From NCBI GenBank assembly GCA_910585075.1, contig CAJUED010000070.1:1-17223 (forward strand): DNA of 17,223 nt, written 5' to 3'. The translations under genes and the position numbers were made by a program. Within the stretch, counting starts at the first letter, position 1. Every line of letters starts with the position of its first letter. This DNA comes from an uncultured Lachnospiraceae bacterium. Lineage in GTDB: Bacteria > Bacillota > Clostridia > Lachnospirales > Lachnospiraceae. The notes beneath the pieces were generated by a model that worked only from the letters and a program-made list of their open reading frames with translations, was not told the DNA's origin and ran no database searches. Below are positions 13,075-17,223 of the stretch, piece by piece.

Positions 13075-15510
13075 CTATCCCATAGTAACAACAATCTGGT
13101 AGGACTCTTTTCCTTTCACATAAGGAATAACGCATCCTTCAATTGGCGCACCGTCAACGGTGATCTGCTTAATTCCCTTTTCCACATTGTCAGGATTTTC
13201 CACATGGATGTGGTAGGTTCCTTCCCGGAATTTTCTTGTCACATCAAAATCGCCAAATCCTTTAGGGATGCAAGGGTCAATGCTGAGTCCCTCCAAGGTG
13301 GGGTAAACGCCCAGGATATATTGAGAGATATTGACGAAGGTCCATGCGGCGGTTCCGGTGAGCCAGCTGTTCTTGGCTTCCCCGTGGGACGGAGCGTCTT
13401 TTCCCGCAACCATCTGGGAGTATACGTAGGGCTCAGTCCTATGGATTTCACTGATTTCCTCCACGTAAGCAGGACAGGTCTTTTGATAAATCTCGAAAGC
13501 GCGGTCGCCTCGTCCGATGACCGTTTCCGCAATAGAGACCCAAGGATTGTTATGGCAGAAAATACCTGCGTTTTCCTTGTATCCGGGAGGATAAGAGGTG
13601 ATTTCCCCAAGCTCTAAGTGGTATCTGGTGTAAGCGGGCTGGAGAATCATCACGCCATATTTGGTATCCAGCCTTTCTTTCACGGAATCAAGAGCCTTCT
13701 TCGCAAGGCCTTCCTTTACGCCGATACCGGCAAGGGGACAAAAGCCCTGGGTTTCAATGTAAATCTGGCCTTCCTCGCATTCCTTTGAGCCTACCTTCTG
13801 GCCGTAGGCGTCGTAGGCCCGAAGGAACCATTCCCCGTCCCATCCGTTTTCAAGAACGGTGTCGTACATGACGGCAACCTCTTTGCGGGCCCGGTCGGCT
13901 TCGGCTTTATCCTTCATGAGCTCACAGAGCTGGGCATATTCTTCCCCGTATTTGACAAACATGGCTGCAATGAATATGGATTCAGCCACGGGGCCTTCGC
14001 TGGGGCCGAAGGTCTGGAAGGACTCTCCGGGATGAGCGGAAAAGCAGTTCAGGTTCAGACAGTCATTCCAGTCAGCCCGTCCGATATTGGGAAGGGCGTG
14101 AGGGCCTTTGTGATTGACAATATAATCAAAGGAACGTTTTAAATGCTCCATCATTGGCACTGCGGAGCCAGGCTCGTTATCGAAGGGCACCGGCTCGGTC
14201 AGGATAGTGGTATCCCCTGTCTCTCTTACATAGGCGCCGGTACCGGCAATGAGCCACAGGGGGTCATCGTTAAAACCGCTGCCGATATCACTGTTGCCCT
14301 TTTTGGTCAGGGGCTGGTACTGGTGATAAGCGCTGCCGTCGGGGAACTGGGTGGATGCAATGTCAATGAGCCTCTCTCTTGCCCGGTCAGGAATCAGGTG
14401 CACGAAGCCAAGCAGATCCTGACAGGAATCCCGAAAGCCCATGCCCCTGCCAATCCCGGACTCATAATAAGAAGCGGAGCGGGACATATTGAAGGTCACC
14501 ATACACTGATACTGATTCCAGATGTTGACCATGCGGTCCACCTTTTCGTTGGAGGATGTAACGGAGAATCTGGAAAGGAGTGTATTCCAGTATTTATTCA
14601 GTTTTCCGAAGGCTTTTTCCACATCTTCATCGGTCCGATAACGATTAATCATTGCAAAGGCAGGTTTCTTGTTGATAATACCGCGGGATTCCCACTTGTC
14701 GTCTTCAGGCACTTCTATGTAGCCCAATATAAAAATAAAGGATTTGGTCTCGCCGGGAGCAAGAGTCAAGTTAATCTGGTGGGAGGCGATAGGGGACCAG
14801 CCGTGGGCAACCGAGTTGGTGCAGGCGCCGTTTTCAACGGCCTCCGGACGGTCGTTGCCCTTATACGCTCCAAGGAAAGCATCCCGGTCCGTGTCAAAGC
14901 CGTCTATCTTGCTGTTAACACTGTAAACAGCATAGTGATTGCGGCGCTCACGGTATTCCGTTTTATGGAAAAGGGTGGAACCGGAAATTTCTACCTCTCC
15001 GGTGCTTAAATTTCTCTGGAAATTTTTCATATCATCGTCCGCGTTCCAAAGGCACCATTCCACATAGGAAAAAAGGGAAAGGGTCTTGGGGCAGTCAGAT
15101 TCGTTGGTCAGCTTCAGCTGATTGACCTCACAGGTATCGTCAAAGGGGACGAAAGTAAGCAGGGAGGCCTTTAAACTGTTTTTGGAGGAAGTAAAGCGGC
15201 TGTACCCGATTCCATGGCGGCATTCGTAGGAGTCAAGAGGGGTCTGGGTGGGCTGCCAGCCGGGATTCCAGAGGGTATCCCCTTCCTTGATATAAAAGTA
15301 TTTCCCGTTGGTGTCCGCAGGTATATTATTGTAGCGGTAACGGGTAAGGCGCAGGAGCTTGGCGTCTTTATAAAAAGAATATCCGCCGCAGGTGTTGGAA
15401 ATGATGCTGAAAAAATCATTGCAGCCAAGATAATTAATCCAGGGCAGCGGAGTTTTTGGGGTGGTGATGACGTACTCGCGGTTAGCGTCATCAAAATAGC
15501 CGAATTTCAT
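13075..15510 (-). CDS. cbp: Cellobiose phosphorylase (GH94)
   Basis: An 811-residue cytosolic enzyme that splits cellobiose with phosphate into alpha-glucose 1-phosphate and glucose, saving ATP after uptake of cellulose fragments. Length and sequence closely match the Clostridium thermocellum enzyme as I recall it. The N-terminus is MKFGYFDDANREYVITTPKT. A beta-sandwich domain (about 1-290) includes SYECRHGIGY and HKTEYRERRNHY. The catalytic (alpha/alpha)6 barrel contains SASYYESGIGRGMGFRDS, DGSAYHQYQPLTKKG and GRADWNDCLNLN, where D483 of DWND is the expected general acid. The late blocks EGQIYIETQGF, PPGYKENAGIFCHNNPW and HGEAKNSWLTGTAAW are also present. The start is fixed by AAGGAGGG six bases upstream. 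It is monocistronic with its own promoter. A longer-chain cellodextrin specificity is less likely at this length. Confidence 0.95.
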   Translation of the reverse strand: MKFGYFDDANREYVITTPKTPLPWINYLGCNDFFSIISNTCGGYSFYKDAKLLRLTRYRYNNIPADTNGKYFYIKEGDTLWNPGWQPTQTPLDSYECRHGIGYSRFTSSKNSLKASLLTFVPFDDTCEVNQLKLTNESDCPKTLSLFSYVEWCLWNADDDMKNFQRNLSTGEVEISGSTLFHKTEYRERRNHYAVYSVNSKIDGFDTDRDAFLGAYKGNDRPEAVENGACTNSVAHGWSPIASHQINLTLAPGETKSFIFILGYIEVPEDDKWESRGIINKKPAFAMINRYRTDEDVEKAFGKLNKYWNTLLSRFSVTSSNEKVDRMVNIWNQYQCMVTFNMSRSASYYESGIGRGMGFRDSCQDLLGFVHLIPDRARERLIDIASTQFPDGSAYHQYQPLTKKGNSDIGSGFNDDPLWLIAGTGAYVRETGDTTILTEPVPFDNEPGSAVPMMEHLKRSFDYIVNHKGPHALPNIGRADWNDCLNLNCFSAHPGESFQTFGPSEGPVAESIFIAAMFVKYGEEYAQLCELMKDKAEADRARKEVAVMYDTVLENGWDGEWFLRAYDAYGQKVGSKECEEGQIYIETQGFCPLAGIGVKEGLAKKALDSVKERLDTKYGVMILQPAYTRYHLELGEITSYPPGYKENAGIFCHNNPWVSIAETVIGRGDRAFEIYQKTCPAYVEEISEIHRTEPYVYSQMVAGKDAPSHGEAKNSWLTGTAAWTFVNISQYILGVYPTLEGLSIDPCIPKGFGDFDVTRKFREGTYHIHVENPDNVEKGIKQITVDGAPIEGCVIPYVKGKESYQIVVTMG

Positions 15511-15575
15511 AGGGAACCCTCCTTACATATTGGTTTGTGTGTGGAAATGTTTCGTTAATGTCATTTACTATAAGA

Positions 15576-15604
15576 ATTATACAGAAAAAACCGGATGAAT
15601 GCAA
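15576..15604 (-). promoter_or_regulatory. Promoter of the cellobiose phosphorylase gene
   Basis: On the minus strand: -35 TTGCAT (15599-15604), a 17-bp spacer, and a perfect -10 TATAAT (15576-15581). Just downstream, near the expected transcript start, is an inverted repeat AAATG/CATTT (15545-15549 and 15562-15566) around TTTCGTTAATGT. It could be an operator for a LacI-type or CcpA regulator of sugar use; that part is inference. Confidence 0.72.
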
Positions 15605-15619
15605 TGAGGACGGGAGCAG

Positions 15620-15676
15620 TTACTTTTCAATGCTGGTCGCGCAATGCAGGGGCTCCTGCTAACCGCTGAAAAGTAA
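15620..15676. repeat. Long-arm inverted repeat in the divergent intergenic region
   Basis: A perfect 10-bp inverted repeat, TTACTTTTCA (15620-15629) with TGAAAAGTAA (15667-15676), encloses a second small hairpin GCAGG-GGCT-CCTGC (15646-15659). No T tract follows, and the genes on both sides point away, so it is not an obvious terminator. It may be a REP-like palindrome or a regulatory structure. Confidence 0.5.
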
Positions 15677-15737
15677 TCGGGAATATTATAGTAAAGCAGG
15701 GCAAATAAAAAGCATAAAATTAAAATTTCAAAAAATT

Positions 15738-15767
15738 TGTAACAAATTGCACTTAAAAGGAACTAAC
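15738..15767 (+). promoter_or_regulatory. Candidate ECF-type promoter of the second sigma operon
   Basis: TGTAAC (15738-15743), about 17 bp, then AACTAAC (15761-15767), 25 bp before the start codon at 15793. The TGTAAC element is shared with the first ECF operon (6954). Autoregulation is the usual pattern for such operons; the -10 assignment is a guess. Confidence 0.42.
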
Positions 15768-15792
15768 AATAAGAGGTGCAGAGGATATAGAT

Positions 15793-16290
15793 ATGGATAA
15801 AGAAAAAATGGATGAAATATATCGTGAAAACGCCGCAGTGATATATAAATATCTTTGTGGCTTATCGCAGGATAGCGGAATTGCCGAAGAACTGACCCAG
15901 GAAACATTCTTTCAGGCAATCAAAGGGATTGACAAATTCAGAGGCGACAGCAAAATTTCCGTCTGGCTCTGCGGAATAGCCAAAAATTTGTGGTATAAAG
16001 AGCTTGAAAAAAGAAGCCGCCACAAAAACGCACCATTGGACGAAACAATCCCTTCCGGTGAAAACATAGAAAATAAAAGCCTGAATAATTTGGAAAAGGT
16101 GGAAATCTTCAGGCTTATGCACAATTTGGATAATGTAACGAGAGAAGTTATGTATTTGCGGCTTTCGGGAGAATTACAGTTCTCGGAAATTGCAGCGATT
16201 ATGGGGAAAACGGAAAATTGGGCGAGGGTAACTTATTACAGGGGAAAACAGAAAATAGTGAAAGGGATGAAAGAATGGAAAGAGAATTAG
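15793..16290 (+). CDS. ECF-family RNA polymerase sigma factor (second)
   Basis: A 165-residue ECF sigma factor. Region 2, about residues 7-72, contains IYKYLCGLSQDSGIAEELTQ followed by ETFFQAIKGIDKF, the core-binding block, and ISVWLCGIAKNLWYKELEKR for promoter melting and -10 contact. Region 4, about 108-160, contains LDNVTREVMYLRLSGELQFS and the helix-turn-helix EIAAIMGKTENWARVTYYRG. Its charged tail KGMKEWKEN overlaps the start of the zinc-binding anti-sigma gene by 16 bp, so the two are translationally coupled. It differs clearly in sequence from the sigma factor at 7023, so the two pairs are paralogous families rather than a duplication. The gene is transcribed away from the cellobiose phosphorylase gene. 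Target genes are not visible. Confidence 0.92.
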   Translation: MDKEKMDEIYRENAAVIYKYLCGLSQDSGIAEELTQETFFQAIKGIDKFRGDSKISVWLCGIAKNLWYKELEKRSRHKNAPLDETIPSGENIENKSLNNLEKVEIFRLMHNLDNVTREVMYLRLSGELQFSEIAAIMGKTENWARVTYYRGKQKIVKGMKEWKEN

Positions 16291-17033
16291 CTTGTGAAAT
16301 CGTAAAAGATTTACTTCCTCTCTATGTGGAAGGAATGGTAAGTGATGTTTCCAAAAAGAGTGTGGAAAGCCACTTAGAACATTGTACGGAATGTAATGAG
16401 ATTTATCACGATATGGCTTTTGGACTGGAAGCGGAAACCCGGCACACAGAGGTTCAGGATGTAAAAAGGTTTTTGAAAAAGACAAAGAAAATGTATCTGT
16501 TATATGGTCTGGGAGGTCTCAGCCTAATTGCCATACTTGTCTGCCTGATTGTGGATTTAGCAATAAACAAAGGAATCACATGGTCTTTGATAACAGGAAT
16601 CGCCTGTTTATTTGCAGATACTTTGGTATATGTTCTTTCAACCTGCAAAAAGAATAAAGGCTGTATCGCTATGGCGGTTATAAGCATCGGGACGTTCTGT
16701 CTGCTTTCTGCTATACAGATTGCCACATATTATCTTATGGGAACAGGGACTTTTTGGATTTTCCGTTATGGTTTGCCGATTTTGCTGTTATGGCTTCTTG
16801 TGCTTTGGCCGCCGGTGCTCACAGGAACATTCCTGAAATGGAATATCTGGGATTGTATTGCATTATTGATGTTATTGTCAATTGTCGGAAATTATGGTAC
16901 CAGATTGATTACAGGGGAATATGTTTGGAATGATGTACTGCATATGCGTGGATTCGCAGGCAATGCGCTTGGCGAGGTTATCGGAATCATAGTATTTGGC
17001 ATGGCTGGGAGAATTAAAAAATGGAGAAAATGA
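16275..17033 (+). CDS. Zinc-binding (ZAS-type) anti-sigma factor with six-helix membrane domain
   Basis: A 252-residue protein. The N-terminus MERELACEIVKDLLPLYVEG, then SVESHLEHCTECNEIY, is the zinc anti-sigma (zf-HC2) domain, with C7 and the H33-x3-C37-x2-C40 motif, which clamps an ECF sigma factor at the membrane. After a charged stretch (ending RFLKKTKK), six hydrophobic segments follow at about 74-97, 103-122, 130-155, 160-187, 192-212 and 230-247. ATG 16275 is preferred over upstream in-frame ATG 16218, because the zinc domain begins here, AAAGGG (16261-16266) is well spaced, and the earlier frame lies inside the sigma gene. The 16-bp overlap marks it as the cognate regulator. A multi-pass anti-sigma factor may sense membrane or envelope stress; the signal is unknown. 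Confidence 0.88.
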   Translation: MERELACEIVKDLLPLYVEGMVSDVSKKSVESHLEHCTECNEIYHDMAFGLEAETRHTEVQDVKRFLKKTKKMYLLYGLGGLSLIAILVCLIVDLAINKGITWSLITGIACLFADTLVYVLSTCKKNKGCIAMAVISIGTFCLLSAIQIATYYLMGTGTFWIFRYGLPILLLWLLVLWPPVLTGTFLKWNIWDCIALLMLLSIVGNYGTRLITGEYVWNDVLHMRGFAGNALGEVIGIIVFGMAGRIKKWRK

Positions 17034-17082
17034 AAATCGTTCCGAAAAAGCTAAAATTATTTAGAAAGAATAAAAAATTATG

Positions 17083-17111
17083 TTGACATACGGAATTTCA
17101 TATGTTAATAT
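17083..17111 (+). promoter_or_regulatory. Strong sigma-A promoter of the tRNA-Arg gene
   Basis: TTGACA (17083-17088), a 17-bp spacer and TAATAT (17106-17111), 58 bp before the tRNA. The perfect -35 fits a stable RNA promoter. Confidence 0.85.
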
Positions 17112-17169
17112 CGTTTAGGTACGAAGGCACCTTGTTTTGTTATGTATATGAGATGTGATTTGTGCTAAT

Positions 17170-17223
<54 letters not shown>

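Noticed and set aside
14143..15009. 288-residue plus-strand ORF, and a 192-residue one at 13039-13617, antisense to the phosphorylase
   Set aside because: Both lie opposite a very well supported GH94 gene; they arise from its codon bias and have no family signature or good start context.

Overview
The window looks like a gut Firmicutes chromosome, most likely a Lachnospiraceae / Clostridium cluster XIVa type. The basis is moderate G+C, strong AGGAGG-type ribosome binding sites, a Tn916/Tn1549-style integration module, typical clostridial ECF sigma/anti-sigma pairs, and a cellobiose phosphorylase very close in length and motifs to the Clostridium thermocellum enzyme. All family calls are from reading the sequence; no database search was run.

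Region 1 (1-2080) is the integration end of an integrative element: a small excisionase-like protein, a ribbon-helix-helix regulator behind a strong promoter flanked by direct repeats, and a tyrosine integrase with a complete catalytic set. After the integrase lie two families of short direct repeats (TTTGCAAC x3, ATAGTGCAT x3), plausible integrase arm sites, then a hairpin terminator. The exact element boundary cannot be fixed here.

Region 2 (2080-5090) is an AT-rich graveyard. It holds a possible group II intron 5' fragment, an HNH-type N-terminal domain joined to a SAM methyltransferase and interrupted by two in-frame TAA codons, a frameshifted unknown ORF, a short unknown remnant, and a second truncated copy of the start of a GNAT gene. 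An apparently intact GNAT acetyltransferase and an apparently intact HAD-fold protein sit among the wreckage. Just before the next gene are three tandem 12-bp repeats that also read as three minimal ORFs.

Region 3 (5117-12890, all plus strand) holds a 597-residue helical-repeat protein, an ECF sigma factor with its membrane-anchored putative anti-sigma partner, a hybrid sensor histidine kinase with a fused receiver domain, and two different nucleotidyltransferase-fold proteins in a row. Clear hairpin terminators follow the 597-residue gene and the sigma/anti-sigma operon.

Region 4 (12890-17223) starts with a structured, probably bidirectional terminator between convergent genes. It continues with a minus-strand cellobiose phosphorylase with its own promoter, a divergent second ECF sigma / zinc-binding anti-sigma pair, and a tRNA-Arg (TCT) with a near-consensus promoter, cut by the window end. 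Both ECF operons carry a TGTAAC motif upstream, consistent with autoregulation.
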